Source: Azolla caroliniana (taxonomy: Eukaryota; Polypodiophyta). From it: DNA of 64,000 nucleotides. The notes under the pieces are model-generated. The model did not search any database, had not been told where the DNA came from, and was given only the letters and a program-made list of their open reading frames with translations. The stretch is taken from NCBI GenBank assembly GCA_043228905.1, contig JBHGNT010000008.1, positions 20,212,001-20,276,000 on the forward strand, read 5' to 3'. This document shows positions 9,760 to 21,469 of the stretch, piece by piece. Both the position numbers and the translations under genes were made by a program. The first letter of the stretch is position 1; the number at the start of each line of letters is the position of its first letter.

Positions 9760-10933
9760 TAACGAGGCGGCAGGAGGATATCTTATGGAGGCATATAGAT
9801 ACAAAGAGCCGAAGAGATGCAAACTATACGAGTTCGACCAATGGGTATCATCATTAAAGACCCACCAAAGTGCCATGCATGCTTTCATTGAGTTCGAGTG
9901 TCGCTTTGCACAACTCTCGGAGCGGGATCAAAGATTGGGTGGGGTGGAGAAAGTCCGAATGTTCGTGAAATAGATAGACCGGATGGAAATGAATGCCATT
10001 GGAATCCGACTTGAAGATGACGATGGTGCAAATGGCCTCACAGAAGATTGGACGAAAGTGGAAACAATATGTCAACTGCACGATAAGAGGAAGACAAGAT
10101 TCTCATCGGCAACAATACAACCCATGACGGATTGTGAAAGGAGGATGGGAAGCAACTACAAACTACCACCTAAAGAAGAAAACTCAAAGAGGGAAGGTTC
10201 AACAATACTCGACATAGAAGTCTTGATGGAAGACGCATTCAAGAACTTAAAGGCGCAAGTTGAGGCTGAAGAGAAGCTTCAAAAGGAGCAGAAACGGAAG
10301 CAAATGATGAGCGAGGAAGAAGAGGCCTCCCACCAAATGTGGATTAATGTTACGGTTGATACAAAGGCCCAAGTTCGGTACCACGATGTAACCACGGAAG
10401 AAGGTGTGGAACAAGAGACCTTCTCATCTTGCAAAGAAAGAATGACGAAGAAAGAAACCAATGAATTGAGGGTGGCGAATGTAACTTCAAGCGAAGGCAA
10501 ATGTTTCGGAACACACATCGTGTCTGAAACATCAAGTGATGAAGGTGAAAGCATGAGCAAAGCTTGCATGATCAAGGGAGAGAAAAAGTGTGAGGCCGAC
10601 ATGATTGAGGAGATAGCCACGAAAAATGACATCGAGTCAGAGATGGCTATGAACGAGTCAATGGCGGATGGCCATGTCGAGACTTTCTCCACACTTGTTC
10701 CGGAGACTTGGGCAGATGCATTGGAAAGCAAACGTGAGACCCAAGAGGCGGAAGGTGGTGGCGAGGAAGTGAAGGCCAAAGCTAACACATGCAAAGAAGA
10801 GGGAGGCGTGAAGATGAAGAGGGTAGATGATGATCATGAAGAGACTTTCCCCACAAAAGTTCTTGAGACTTGGGCATTAACCGATGTAAGACCCAAGAGA
10901 CAGAAGGTGGCGGCAAAGAAACAAAGGTCATAG
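9755..10933 (+). pseudogene. G3-LARD gag-like ORF, one in-frame stop
   Basis: The frame runs from MCNEAAGGYLMEAYRY through a stop at 9971-9973 and then 316 codons to 10933. The first part (YEFDQWVSSLKTHQSAMHAFIEFECRFAQLSERDQR) resembles a gag capsid helix segment; compare the FDQWVASVKTHRG of G2-LARD. The rest is Glu/Lys-rich and repetitive, with variants of ETFSTLVPETWADALESKRE near residues 225-250 and 290-305. No zinc knuckle, protease or RT follows. Probably not functional protein-coding sequence. Confidence 0.5.
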
Positions 10934-11731
10934 CCAATGCGAACAACCATAAGGTGGAAGTGGCAAAGAGTAGCACGAGAAAGTCAATGCCAAACTACAA
11001 AATTCCTCCACACTCGTTTGAGAGACTTGGGCATTAACCGATGTAAGACCCAAGAGAAGGACGATGGCAGCGAGGAAGCAAGGGTTAAAGCCAATGTATG
11101 CAACAAGGAAGTAAAGCAAAGCAAAATGATGAAAGTCCATGTGTGCGACAAAGAGGTCAAGCAAAGCACGAATACAAAAGCTAATGTGTGCGACAAAGAG
11201 ACCAAGAAAACCTTAAAAAGGAAAGATATGGGCCAAGTGGACCAAGCGGATATGAAAGATGTGATCACAAAACCTAATAAGGATAATACTAGTGTAGAAG
11301 TCATGGTCCACTCCAACACAAGAGTATATCACGGAAGTGGACAAAATGGGAAGCATACAATGTGGTCACTTAAGGACCTACAAGAGAGCATGTCGTTAAA
11401 GAATGGACCACTAAGAGTACTCAACAATAGTACTTCGATAAGGCCTTTGAAAGGCATGCATGAAACAAGAAAGGATGATAAAAGAAAGTTAAATGACCAA
11501 GGAGATGGTCGAGATGAAGGTGACACATGCATAAGGAGTAAGGCATTATGCTCAAGAGGAGCAAAGAGAGCCATGACAACCGGTCATGGAAATGCAAAGA
11601 GTGAACGGAGAATATGGTGGATCAGATGGCAATGGCGATTCGGGTACATCAATAAAAAAGTAAGTAATCAAAAGTGGAGCCTCACCAAAATTGGCACATA
11701 CCGGTGTATGTGTAGGTTTGGTGGGGGTGAA
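10934..11731 (+). other. G3-LARD internal tail, degenerate Lys/Glu-rich repeats
   Basis: Continues the pattern of the preceding ORF in shifted frames: 'acttgggcattaaccgatgtaagaccc' occurs at about 10868 and 11025, and the blocks 'gtgtgcgacaaagag' repeat at 11140 and 11188. An open 280-codon frame (10937-11779) runs into the 3' LTR. I see no domain. A polypurine tract, GGTGGGGG, precedes the LTR. Confidence 0.45.
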
Positions 11732-12812
11732 TCTCGTGTGAATCTTCTCACACTATGTCAAAAAATAATTAATAATTAAATAAGTACTTTATCTTAGCTT
11801 AATGGCATGTTATAGAAGATGGATGTTTGAGAAGATAGGGAAAATATAACTATTATTTATCCCACATAGATAGGCAACTTAGGACCCCTCATTTTCATTT
11901 GTGCTAAGAGCACTTTGGCCACTTTGTCTTGATGGATGATGGTGGCCAAGTTCCCAAAAACCGGAAATCGGTCGGTAAGCAAAATCGGAAACCGACCGGT
12001 AACCAAAACTAGAATTGGTCGGTAAGCAAAACCGGAACCAGCCGGTAAGCAAAACTGGAACTGGTTGGTAAGCAAACCTGGAAACTGGCCGGTAAGAAAA
12101 CCGGAAACCGGTCAGTAAGCAAAACCGGAAATCAGCCGGTAAGCAAATCGGAACCGGCGAAATCGGCAATTGGATGGTGTCGGAAATCGGGTGGAACTGA
12201 CAACCGGCCGGACAGATGATAGGATCATGTGGCTAATTAAAGTGAAGTGAAGGGAACTAAAGTAAAGGTCATGTGGACGGTTGCATGCAACTAAAAGAAA
12301 AAGCCATGCAACTAAAAATAGATGCAACTAAACGAAAAAGCTATGCAACTAAAAGTAGAGGCCATGCAACAAAAAGTGGACATGCGATGATCAACGGAGA
12401 ACTCCATATGTATATATATATTTTTCATACACTCATATGCTCTCTCCACATTATCTTAATTTTTTTTTTTTCCTTCTGAGCTCCCTTATCTTATCGAAGC
12501 CAAGAACCCTAAATTTCCTTATGGAAGTCATAAACCCTAATTTCCCCTACGGAAGCCATATAATTTTCCTATCGAATCTGTATCTTAGTTTCTTCTAATC
12601 TATTATTCTAGTAATCTCCATAAGCTAAAACTTTTGTAATCCCAATCTTGGGATTGATTGTAATTTTTCTTTTCTATTTATTAATGAAATTTGTCAATCT
12701 TTCTCATTTTCCATTAATTGTTTAATATAAGCGTACGAATTTGATATCTTCCGGTCGGAGGCCCCGGGGTCTTGCCTCAAAGTTCACGTATCCTCGTCGT
12801 ATTTTTGCGACA
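11732..12812 (+). repeat. G3-LARD 3' LTR
   Basis: Homologous to 4277-5218 plus 9504-9739, starting near TCTCGTGTGAATCTTC and ending GCGACA at 12812. It shows the target site of G2-LARD uninterrupted ('tatcgaatctgtatcttag'), confirming that insertion in the other LTR. Confidence 0.85.
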
Positions 12813-13179
12813 TCTTTGGTCTTCGATAAGATAAGAGAGCTAAGAAGGAAAAAAAAATCATATCTTACTCATAACCGTAAATTTCCATACAGAAGCTATT
12901 CAACTCATAAAACCATAATCTCTTATCAAAGCCAAAAACCCTAATTTTCTATAGAATTCATATCTTAATTTCCTCAGTATCTATTACTCTAGTAATCTCC
13001 ATTAACTAAACTTTTTGTAATCTCAATCTTGAGATTGATTGTAATCTTTCTTTCTCTTTATTAATGAAAATTGTCAATCTTTCTTATTTCGGCAAATTCT
13101 TAATCTATTTGATATTCTCTGGTTGGAGGCCTCGGGGTCCTGCCTCAAGTTCACGTGTCCTCGTTGTATTTTCGCGACA
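12813..13179 (+). repeat. Rearranged extra G3 LTR tail
   Basis: After the 3' LTR come eight bases equal to the start of the internal region (tctttggt). Then comes a short segment that is the reverse complement of LTR sequence (cttcgataagataagagagct), then a diverged second copy of the LTR 3' half ending CGCGACA at 13179, followed by the outer ACGT target duplication. This looks like a three-LTR derivative produced by recombination. Confidence 0.6.
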
Positions 13180-14390
13180 ACGTACCAGAAGCAATCACGT
13201 TATACGTCATGAGTGCGCTTCATCCGGTTGGTGAAGCAGGACCCATGGCTAAGCTCGATCATCGTAGTACTCCAAAAAGAATCGAAAAATCCAGGTATGC
13301 GTGGATTACCGGAAATTGAATGCAGCCATTGTCATCAATGCGTCTCTACTCCCCTTCACAGATGGGGTACTGAATTGAATAACCAGGCACGAGGTGTATA
13401 GCCGCCATGATAGTTTCAGTGGTTATAACCAGATCCGGATACATCCTGATGACCAAGAAAAAGCGACATTTGTTACAAAATGGGGAGTTTTTGTCTTTGT
13501 GGTAATGATGTTTGGACTGAAGACCACACCGGCAATCTTCTAAAGAATTATAGTGGAAATATTTGGAGAATATATTTTGGCATTCCTGCAGGTGTTCCTA
13601 GACGAATTTGTCATGTACAGCCGAAAAATAGAACATTTAGCTTATCTTTGGTTGTGTCTAGAAAAATACTGGACTACCCATTGAGCTTAAATCCAGCAAA
13701 ATGTGTATTCGGGGTCACCAATGGAGCATTGTTGGGCATATCATTAGTAAAGACGGCATTACGTTCGATATTTGGCGGATTTCGCAACCCCACTACAGAC
13801 TACTGTTTCGGTGGATGGAGTAGGAGTATAAAGCGTATCAGGCGTTGAAGGTGATGTTATCACAAGCTCCGGTGGTCCAACAACCTGACTAGTCAAAAGA
13901 TTTTCATGTATTTGTGGACGCGTCAAATGTGGCCATCGGTAGTGTGTTGATGCAACTTACGTCAGATGTGGCCGGTATACTATGCAAGTCGGAAGCTCTC
14001 CACGGCCGAACGGAATTATTCTAAGACGGAATGGGAAGCCTTGGGAATGATATACAGAGTGACGAAGTACTGGCACTACCTGTTGGGCTGAAAATTTTCA
14101 TTCCATGTCGATCACTTAGCATTGGTATATCTCGTGTCGAAAGCATCACTTATTGGGAAGCTAGCTAGATGGACCCTATTGCTGCAAGAGTTTGAATTCG
14201 ACATCTACCAGTGACCCAGAGTGCAACATGTTGTGGTTGATTACTTGAACCGGCTAGAATCCAGTAATGGCGTTCAGGACGAATTTCCAAATGCGCAGCT
14301 ATTCCAGAAGCAGCAGAAGAATCGGTAGTTGTCGAGGATAAGTGGATGATGGATATGCACTAGTTCTCGAGTACCGGACTACCCCCAGAG
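13180..14390 (+). pseudogene. Host gypsy H: reverse transcriptase and RNase H, degenerate
   Basis: With stops and frameshifts ignored, the RT blocks are readable: DYRKLNAAIVINASLLPFTDG, then SFSGYNQIRIHPDDQEKATF, then FGLKTTPAIF. Weaker RT thumb sequence follows, and then RNase H ([19 protein letters not shown], then FHVDHLALVYLV). The catalytic Y/F-x-DD box is lost (FLDE). At least six stops are visible. It resumes exactly after the G3-LARD target duplication. The 3' end is cut by a solo copia LTR at 14391. Confidence 0.75.
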
Positions 14391-14901
14391 TGTTGAGAAA
14401 TCGATGTGGAATAGATCACAATAGACAAACAACGCTGAAATACAAATCACATCCGAATAACAGAATAGACAAGAAAAACAAAAGTGCAACGAGATTTACG
14501 TGGAAACCCTAAAGCGGGGAAAACCACGGGTGAACAGAATCTTCACTATACAAAGTGGATATACAACCCCGAGAGGAATACAACACTCTGTCGAGTGTAT
14601 CGGCCGCACAAGGCTCTTCGCATCTGCTGTTACTCACACAACTATGGCGCGACTCACACTTCTCTCTCTCCCTTGCTCCCTTGCACACTATACTACATTC
14701 TAAAGTTTGCCCTAGTTGCGTATATACTTACACAACGTTCTGGCTATTTACATACATAGCCCTCATGGGGCGCACACTTAGACTATTTACAAATATAGTC
14801 TCCCGAGTTGGCTTTTTACACGATTCCGATTTCCAACTCTTCGATTGTTGTCTTTCCGAACAGTCGGATCAACCTGCCATTGTAGGGACATATTCCCAAC
14901 A
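14391..14901 (-). repeat. Solo LTR of copia C2 family, TSD CAGAG/CGGAG
   Basis: Begins TGTTGAGAAATCGATGTGG and ends CATATTCCCAACA, matching the reverse complement of the C2 LTRs (40545-41117). The flanks CAGAG (14386-14390) and CGGAG (14902-14906) are a 5-bp duplication with one later change; the related H segment at about 15914 reads CGGAG. Confidence 0.85.
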
Positions 14902-14969
14902 CGGAGGAGCTGAGCCAAAATGAGAGGAAATGTCTAGCAGTACAAAGAAGGCATTTTTGCCTATTACGT

Positions 14970-15142
14970 TGTCGCGTTGCTACACGCGTGCGTGGAGAAA
15001 GGCGGGACCACGGGGGTCTTGGACTAGGGAGTGACGGAGCGTAGGAAGTCGTACTTCACTAATTCCGGGGCATCCCAGAAGCACACCGGAAGAAACCGAA
15101 GGGAGAGAGAGAAAGAGAGGGAGAGCGCGCTTGACACCGACT

Positions 15143-15178
<36 letters not shown>

Positions 15179-15749
15179 GACCCGACTCACGCCCTTATGT
15201 ACAGGAAACGCAGGAAAGGGGAAGCACCCGACACCAACAGAGACACGAATATACACAGACAGACGCAAATGTATATATATATAAGAGGAAGAATACATTC
15301 CCGGCTTCGAGCCGGACCAAGGTAGGTTATAGTAGTTGTCAGCTGCCAAGCCGTAGGTCGGGGAGCTCACGGGCTTGTCGCGCCGAGCGGGGTCTTGCGC
15401 AAGAGACGAGCTGAAGAAAACCCTAAGCGAACACGAAGGGGGAGAAGAAGAAGAAGAAGAAGAAATGTAACTAACCCTAAATCTAACGGTATAGCCTCTA
15501 ACGCAAAATGGGCAACCCTTTCACAAAGGGCGCTCCCTTCCTTTTATAGAACAAGGAGAGAGATGCGTTACAATGTGGGATAAATCCCGACTTACATGGG
15601 ATCGTCTGTCCCGACTTGACTACTCTTCGGCGCCATAAAGGCGCCCTCATTATTCACACTAAATGTACAAGGGTGAGCACACATGTTGCACCCCGCCGAT
15701 GTAGCCAATGTTTCCCGGTTTCCGCCTCTGGCCGAAATTCTTCACGACA
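14970..15749 (-). repeat. Solo LTR of gypsy G2 family, TSD ACGT
   Basis: Termini TGTCGCG and CACGACA, 780 bp, closely related to 5219-5988, with a longer (CA)n tract (15147-15176). Flanked by ACGT at 14966-14969 and 15750-15753. H sequence on the two sides overlaps instead of abutting: 15754-15960 repeats 14223-14390 plus 14902-14960. The LTR therefore sits at the joint of a partial duplication. Confidence 0.85.
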
Positions 15750-17251
15750 ACGTGCAACATGTTGTGGCCGATTACTTGATCCGGTTAGAATCCTGTAATG
15801 GCGTTCGGGACGAATTTGCAAATGTGCAGCTATTGCAGAAGTAGCAGAAGAATCGGTAGTTGTCGAGGATAAGTGGATGACGGATATGCACTAGTTCTCG
15901 AGTCCCGAACTACCACCGGAGGAGCTAGGCCGGAATGAGAGGAAATGTCTAGCAGTACAAAGAAGGAATTTTTTCCTTTTACAAGACACCCTGTACCACA
16001 AGGGTGTAGACGGACTGTGGAGACGAGGGGTTCGAAGCGATGAAAAGGAAGCAGTTCTTGTGAAGCACACTATGGAGTAGTCGGAGGGCACTACGCCGGA
16101 GACACAATGTCCCGGAAGATATGATAGAGCGGATTGTGGTGGCTGACAATCCTCAAGGACCCGGTACGGTACTACAAAGAGAGTGATTTAGGCCAGCGAA
16201 TGGAGCAACCTACAGAACAGGCGCGAATGCCACATCAGCCGATGCTTCTGTTAGAGCCATCCTAGAAATGGGGATTGGACTTCGTCGAACCATTCAAACC
16301 GTTAGCAATGCACACTAGGAAGCCCTACATTATAGTAACAAAGGATTATTTCACTAAGTGGGTAGAAGCAAATGCGCTCTGGGACAACACCGTGACATCC
16401 AGGACAATGTTTTTGTATGAGTATACCTTCTGTTGGTTCGGGTGTCCGATCGAACTAATGAGCGACCAAGGTGGACACTTTATAAGACAAGTGGTGGAGA
16501 ATTTGTTGACATTTTATGCAGTAGTCCACAAGAAGAGCACGCCGTATTGCCCCTAGGCAAACGGACTAGCAGAGGAAAAAAATAAGACGCTAGAAAACAT
16601 ACTGCGGAAAATTGTAAACGAGAACCAGACGAATTGGGACACGAAACTTCAAAGCGTTGTGTGGGCATACCGAACATCCTATAAAAGAGCATTCAGTCGA
16701 CACCGTTCCGGCTAGCATTCGGCCTCGAAGCAGCCATGCCAATGGAGTTCCAGATTCCCAGCTTGCGGATACAAGTATGTGAACAACTAAGTGAGCGAGA
16801 GTCGGAATGGGTCCGGCTGGAAACACTTTGCGAGTTTGAGGAACACCTGATCCTCCATTTAAAGCTATTGGAATTAGAGCAACATCGACAGAATGAGTTC
16901 ATCGATCGACGCCGGCGAGGCAATGAAACGGAGTTTGGAATCGGCACATCGGTGTTAGTGTTTCAGACACACATGGGGAGCATGCCAAGGAAGCTCCGGT
17001 TTCGCTAGAGATGACCGTACTGGATTACAAAGGAGTTTAGGGAATCGTACCATATAGGAACATTAACTAGGGAGCTATTGGAAAAATGGGTAAATGGGTC
17101 CTAGCTCAAACCATATTATGGACCCATGCTGGCAAACTCATTCAAAGTACCGGAGCAAAACGAAGAACAATAGGCGGCCAGTGAAGCAAGCACCAGAGGT
17201 CAACCGGACATGCCTAACATCTTGAGCGAGAAGGCTACTGAAAAAGAGGAT
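15750..17251 (+). pseudogene. Host gypsy H: duplicated RNase H tail, integrase and C-terminal region
   Basis: After about 210 bp repeating 14223-14960, the integrase core can be read: DFVEPFKPLAMHTRKPYIIV, then DYFTKWVEA, then ELMSDQGGHFIR, then EEKNKTLENILRK, a DDE-type triad. The gypsy C-terminal segment follows: RIQVCEQLSERESEWVRL, then RRRGNETEFGIGTSVLVFQT, then ELLEKWVNG. Several stops (for example at 16555-16557) make it non-functional. H is interrupted at 17252 by DNA transposon R. Confidence 0.75.
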
Positions 17252-17272
17252 GAAAGCATGCGAGTGGAAACA
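17252..17272 (+). repeat. R transposon left TIR
   Basis: Reads GAAAGC then ATGCGAGTGGAAACA. The right end's reverse complement reads AAAAAC then GTGCGAGTGGAAACA. Three differences, all transitions. Confidence 0.6.
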
Positions 17273-17459
17273 ATTAGCTATATTTTTGACATAGCTAATT
17301 AGCTATGCAAGAAGCTACCATTGATGAATAATCATTTTTGCAAAAAGCTACCATTGAAAATAGTAGAGAGTTTTAATTATATAAATGAGCACCATAAATG
17401 CGCAACATAAACGTGCAACATAAATTGATATGTGCACCATAAATGTGCACCATCAATGT

Positions 17460-17965
17460 TTTGTTGCCACTTTTCGATCTGAGGGAGTTCACTCCTTCTC
17501 CACTGTCGCCATTGTACTCTTAGTTTTTGTCACTATGTGTTCGAAGCATCATCTGCCACTATTCGATCTGACGGAGTTCTCTCCTCCATTGCCATCATTC
17601 TACACTCAATTGCCACTATTGGTCGGTCTTGGATTGCTGCCAATTTTCGATTTGACGGAGTTCACTCATCCATTACCATCATTCTACACTCCGTTGCCAC
17701 TACTATTCGGTCATGTTTTTTTGCCACTTTTCGATCCGAAGGAGTTCACTCATTCTCCACTGCTACCATTCTACTCTTAGTTGTCGTCATTGAGTGCTCC
17801 AAGCATCGTCTGCCACTATTCGATCCGACGGAATTCACTCCTCCATTGCCATCATTCTACACTCAGTTGCCACCATTGTTCGGTCCTGGATTGCCAAAAT
17901 TGTTCGATCAAATGGAGTCCAGTCCTCCACTGCCGCCATTCTACACTCAATTGTCGCCACTATTT
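17460..17965 (+). repeat. Degenerate tandem repeat, about 85-90 bp unit, six copies
   Basis: Units start with variants of 'gccactattcgatctgacggagtt' at about 17464, 17556, 17638, 17721, 17810 and 17890. All frames stay partly open across it (up to 156 codons), but the peptides are just the repeat read through. Probably a minisatellite inside R, not a gene. Confidence 0.8.
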
Positions 17966-18046
17966 GGTTTTGTATTACCGCCATTGTCCAGACTTGGATT
18001 TCAATAACTATTCTGTCTATTGATTATCTTGTGTATTGTTATGTAT

Positions 18047-18478
18047 TGAAAAGAATGGTGTGCGGAAGCAATATAGAAAAACCGAACAACAGAAAACGCA
18101 GGTTTAATGGAAAGCTTAGGTTTGCACAGTACACACAGGAGAGACAAAGAGAGAGTAAACACAAGAACTTAATTCAAAAAATTATACTCAATCTGTACAT
18201 AGGATGTGCTCAGTGAGCACTTTTATACAAGCCCTGACAATCAGGCTGGCACAAATGCTGACAGTACTTGACTGCTCATAAATGAGCCTCGACTCTTACT
18301 CCCAAAACTATTTCTTACGAGGAATATCTTTCTAACGGTCTTTCGGTTTACGCACCGGTTTGCGCACCAGTTTACGCATCCGTTTTACACACCGGTCTGG
18401 CCTAACCGATCGGTCCCAACAGATCCGGTTCTCGACTTGCTTAGCCGATCCGGCCGATGTTGAGCTTGTCTCTCAACA
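18047..18478 (-). repeat. C1 3' LTR (432 bp)
   Basis: Plus-strand edges TGAAAAGAATGG and CTCTCAACA; on the minus strand it starts TGTTGAGAGACAAGC. Preceded by the polypurine tract AACTTGAGGGGGAG (reverse complement of 18479-18492). It gives the uninterrupted version of the D1 target, 'ggcctaaccgatcgg', at about 18406. Confidence 0.9.
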
Positions 18479-18904
18479 CTCCCCCTCAAGTTCAACTTGA
18501 GGCTCTTCGGTATCTTCCGAATCACCGCTCCGGTTCCTCCTGGCTCCATGCCTCGCTCGCGCTCCTCGGCCTTTTTGACTCCGTGCGCTTCGACCCTTCC
18601 GGTCGGTACGGCCCTTCACAGCTCCCTTGCTATCGCAATGTTGGCGCTTCTCCTGCTTCCTTCTTTTCCGCTTGGCCCTCAGTTGATTCAGTGTATCCGA
18701 ATCAAACACTCGAACCGACTCGACTACCTCCGATTGGTTTTCGCTCTCGTCTGAGTTGGCTATCTCCAACTCGTCTTCAGTCTTCTTGCCCTTGACAACA
18801 TCATCTCCCCCATGCTTGGTTGGCTTTGGCTCTTTCTTCCCGCTGCTCCCCTTATATCCGCTTTCAGACTCTTCTGCGGATCCGCCCTCGGCTTCTTCAG
18901 CCAA
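18473..18904 (-). CDS. Extra 3' ORF of C1 (143 aa), charged, unknown function
   Basis: An open frame from ATG 18904 (MAEEAEGGSAEESESGYK) lies between the end of RNase H and the 3' LTR. The N-terminal half is acidic, Ser/Glu-rich; the middle has a bipartite-like basic block (LRAKRKRRKQEKR, about residues 80-92); the end is Arg/Glu-rich. It reads through the PPT and stops at the first TGA inside the LTR (VELEGEC). A second PPT-like sequence, AACTTGAGGGGGAG, lies just after RNase H (about 18988-19004), so this segment sits between duplicated PPTs. I do not recognise the product. It may be an acquired extra ORF or a fortuitous frame. Confidence 0.45.
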   Translation of the reverse strand: MAEEAEGGSAEESESGYKGSSGKKEPKPTKHGGDDVVKGKKTEDELEIANSDESENQSEVVESVRVFDSDTLNQLRAKRKRRKQEKRQHCDSKGAVKGRTDRKGRSARSQKGRGARARHGARRNRSGDSEDTEEPQVELEGEC

Positions 18905-18995
18905 TCCGAAATCGAATTCGACATCCGACTCAGTGTATGGTCTTTTTTGCTAGTTTCCTACTCCCTTCTGTGGTCATCTGGGACGTCTCTCCCCC

Positions 18996-20740
18996 TCAAG
19001 TTCGGCACATCGAGGTGATGCAACCCCTCGAGAATTGCCGCAACTTATCCACACCAAGACACTTGGTGACGATGTCGGCATTCTGCCGATCCGTCGGAAC
19101 ATACGGAAGTTCGACTTCACCAGAAAGGACACACTCACTGACCAAATGGTAGTGCACCTCAATGTGCTTGGTCCGTGCGTGGAAGATGAGGTTCTTCGCG
19201 AGCTGGATGCTGCTGAGGTTGTCGCAGTAGATCGTCGTTGGATCGGACAACTCCACCTACAGATCCTTAAGTAGCCGCTTCATCCATATGGCTTCGCATG
19301 TCGCGACAGCCGCTCCTCTATACTCGGCTTCGGTGCTCGACAGTGCAACTGTTGGTTGTTTCTTGCTACTCCACGTTATCGCAGCACTCCCAAGAGAGAA
19401 CGCATATCCGGACGTGGATGGCGATTGTCGACGTTGCCATCCTAATCAACATCGGTGTAGCCAACCAATTGCGGGGCTAGACCGGTCCGGAATAGCAGTC
19501 CCCGGTCCTTAGTGCCGCTTACGTACTGCAATACGCGTTGTGCACACTGAAGGTGCTCCTCGGTAGGTCGCGCCATAAACTGATTGATCACCCCGACCGG
19601 ATAATTGAGATTGGGTCGGGTGATTGTCAAGTAAATAAGGCTTCCGACAATTTGTCGGAACCTTGTCGGGTCGCACACCTTTCCGGAATTGGGGCGAAGC
19701 TTGACGGTTCTATCAAGAGGAGTCGAGACGGACTTCCAATTTTCCATCCCGAATTTGAAGAGCATATTCAGCGTGTAATGACGTTGGCTGATCAGTATGC
19801 CTTCGGGGGTGTAGACCACTTCGATCCCAAGGAAGTAGTGAAGGTCCTCCAGATCCTTCATGTCGAATGATGCCACAAGATGGAGCTTCACGCGGTCGAT
19901 TCCATCGAGGTCGGTGCCGGTGATGACCAAGTCATCAACATATAGTAAAATACTAACCGGCCCGAATCGACCTTTGCAAATGAGCAGGTAAGAGTCCGAT
20001 TTTGACATTGCAAAGCCCATCCGACGCAGTTGCTGCGTGATCTTCGCGTTCCAGGCACGCGGGGCTTGCTTCAGTCCGTAAAGGGACTTCTTCAATCGGC
20101 ACACCGCCGAGGTGTTCGTTCTGGAGTGAAATCCGGGGGGCTATACCATGTACACCTGTTCCTCAAGCTCACCTTGCAGGAACGCATTCTTTACATCCAT
20201 CTGATGTAAGTGCCACCCCTTTGCCGCAGCTACCGCGACCAAAACACAGACGGTCGTCATCTTCGCGACCAGCGCAAACGTTTCATCGTAGTCGATACCG
20301 TGTTTCTACGCGTAGCCATTTGCTACTAACCGAGCCTTGTATCGGTTGACCGAGCCGTCCGTGTTGTACTTGACCTTGTACACCCACCTACATCCGATCG
20401 GCTTCAAACCCTTTGGTGCGTCAACCAGGTGCCAGGTCTCGTTTTCCGCCAATGCGTGAATCTCTTCCTTCATCGCAGCACGCCAGTTCGAGTCCTTAAC
20501 CGCTTCTGCGTAGCTCTCCAGCTCACGTACTTCCGCTAAATGGGTCATGTACGCATAATGATGCGCCATGTACTCGTTGTATCCAAACCACACAACTGGG
20601 TTCTTTTCGCGGGTAGATCGGCGTAATCGGTCTTTAGCCGATGTCGAGGTCTTCTCGGCCGACGCGGACTTTGATCTTGAAGACCTGTCACCGCTTTCCT
20701 CGGAGTCAGACTCGCATCGGTCAGACTCATTGATATCCGT
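18996..20740 (-). pseudogene. C1 reverse transcriptase and RNase H, with stops/frameshifts
   Basis: Minus strand: the linker with [20 protein letters not shown] and the RT start [20 protein letters not shown] then [21 protein letters not shown] (20785-20306); broken middle sequence; then MCRLKKSLYGLKQAPRAWN and the catalytic box SILLYVDDLVI (20104-19442); then RNase H (TIYCDNLSSIQLAKNLIFHA, then RTKHIEVHYH, 19256-18996). YVDD is intact. Breaks occur near 20310, 20140 and 19480-19260. The upstream integrase half is at 27708-28860, on the other side of G2. Confidence 0.85.
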
Positions 20741-21389
20741 TGTCGCGTTACTACGCGCGTGCGTGGAGAAACAAGGCGGAACCACCGGGGTCTTGAACCG
20801 AAGAGGAGGTGATAGGAGGGGAAAGAGAAAGAGAGAGACGACCGGTTACGTATGAGCAAAGAAACACAGGGACACGACCCATCAACGCAGAAAACACGAA
20901 TGGGCACAGAGACAGAGAGACACGAATGTTTGTATATTAACAAATGACACAAAACAACAGAGCACGCGAGCGGTTACAACCGAGCAGGCTGGCGAACAGA
21001 TGCCGATGCCTGTTCGTCTGCGCACGAAAGGGGATAGGATGGAGGTGCTGCCGGAAGCACATAGGCGTTCCTCGAAGCAGCGCGAGCCTCCCGAAATCCT
21101 GCAGAGAAGAGCGACGGAGAACGAATAGAGGAGAAGCGTTCGGTTACAGTCCGACAGCACTTCGTCCTCCTCAATGTGCGATCCCTTTTTCCCTGCACCT
21201 CCCTCTCTTTTATAGCTCCAAGAAGGGAGCCGTTTCCCTCATTAACTTCCTACCTACCGAATCTAACCACCTAGGATATACCTTTGTACCTAATCCTTTA
21301 CTATATACATTAGAGGGCGCGCACGTGTGAAGAGCCGGTTCGCGCGCGCTATACACCGATTGCGCTAAGGGACGGTTTTCTTCACGACA
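20741..21389 (-). repeat. G2 3' LTR (649 bp)
   Basis: Termini TGTCGCG and CACGACA; minus-strand TATA-like GCTATAAAAGAG near 21208-21219. Differs from the 5' LTR at scattered positions only. Confidence 0.9.
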
Positions 21390-21469
21390 TCTGCCCCCAC
21401 CTAACCGCGCATCCACCGGTATGCACCAAAATTGGGTTCTGGTTTGGAGAAAACCGGTCCGGGTTCCGG

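Larger units (their letters stand above)
4277..13179 (+). mobile_element. G3-LARD: non-autonomous LTR retrotransposon, TSD ACGT, with a nested element
   Basis: Boundaries: ACGT (4273-4276) then TGTCG..., ending ...CGACA then ACGT (13180-13183). Inside: 5' LTR (4277-5218 plus 9504-9739), primer site 9740-9759, gag-like internal region without RT or integrase, 3' LTR 11732-12812, and a rearranged extra LTR tail 12813-13179. With no pol it must rely on another gypsy element; it shares LTR ends and primer site with the G2 family. It splits host element H between gag and RT. Its 5' LTR is interrupted by G2-LARD. Confidence 0.8.

Noticed and set aside
17430-18010. Open frames of 80-156 codons with repetitive peptides.
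   Set aside because: Read-through of an 85-90 bp tandem repeat in several frames at once.
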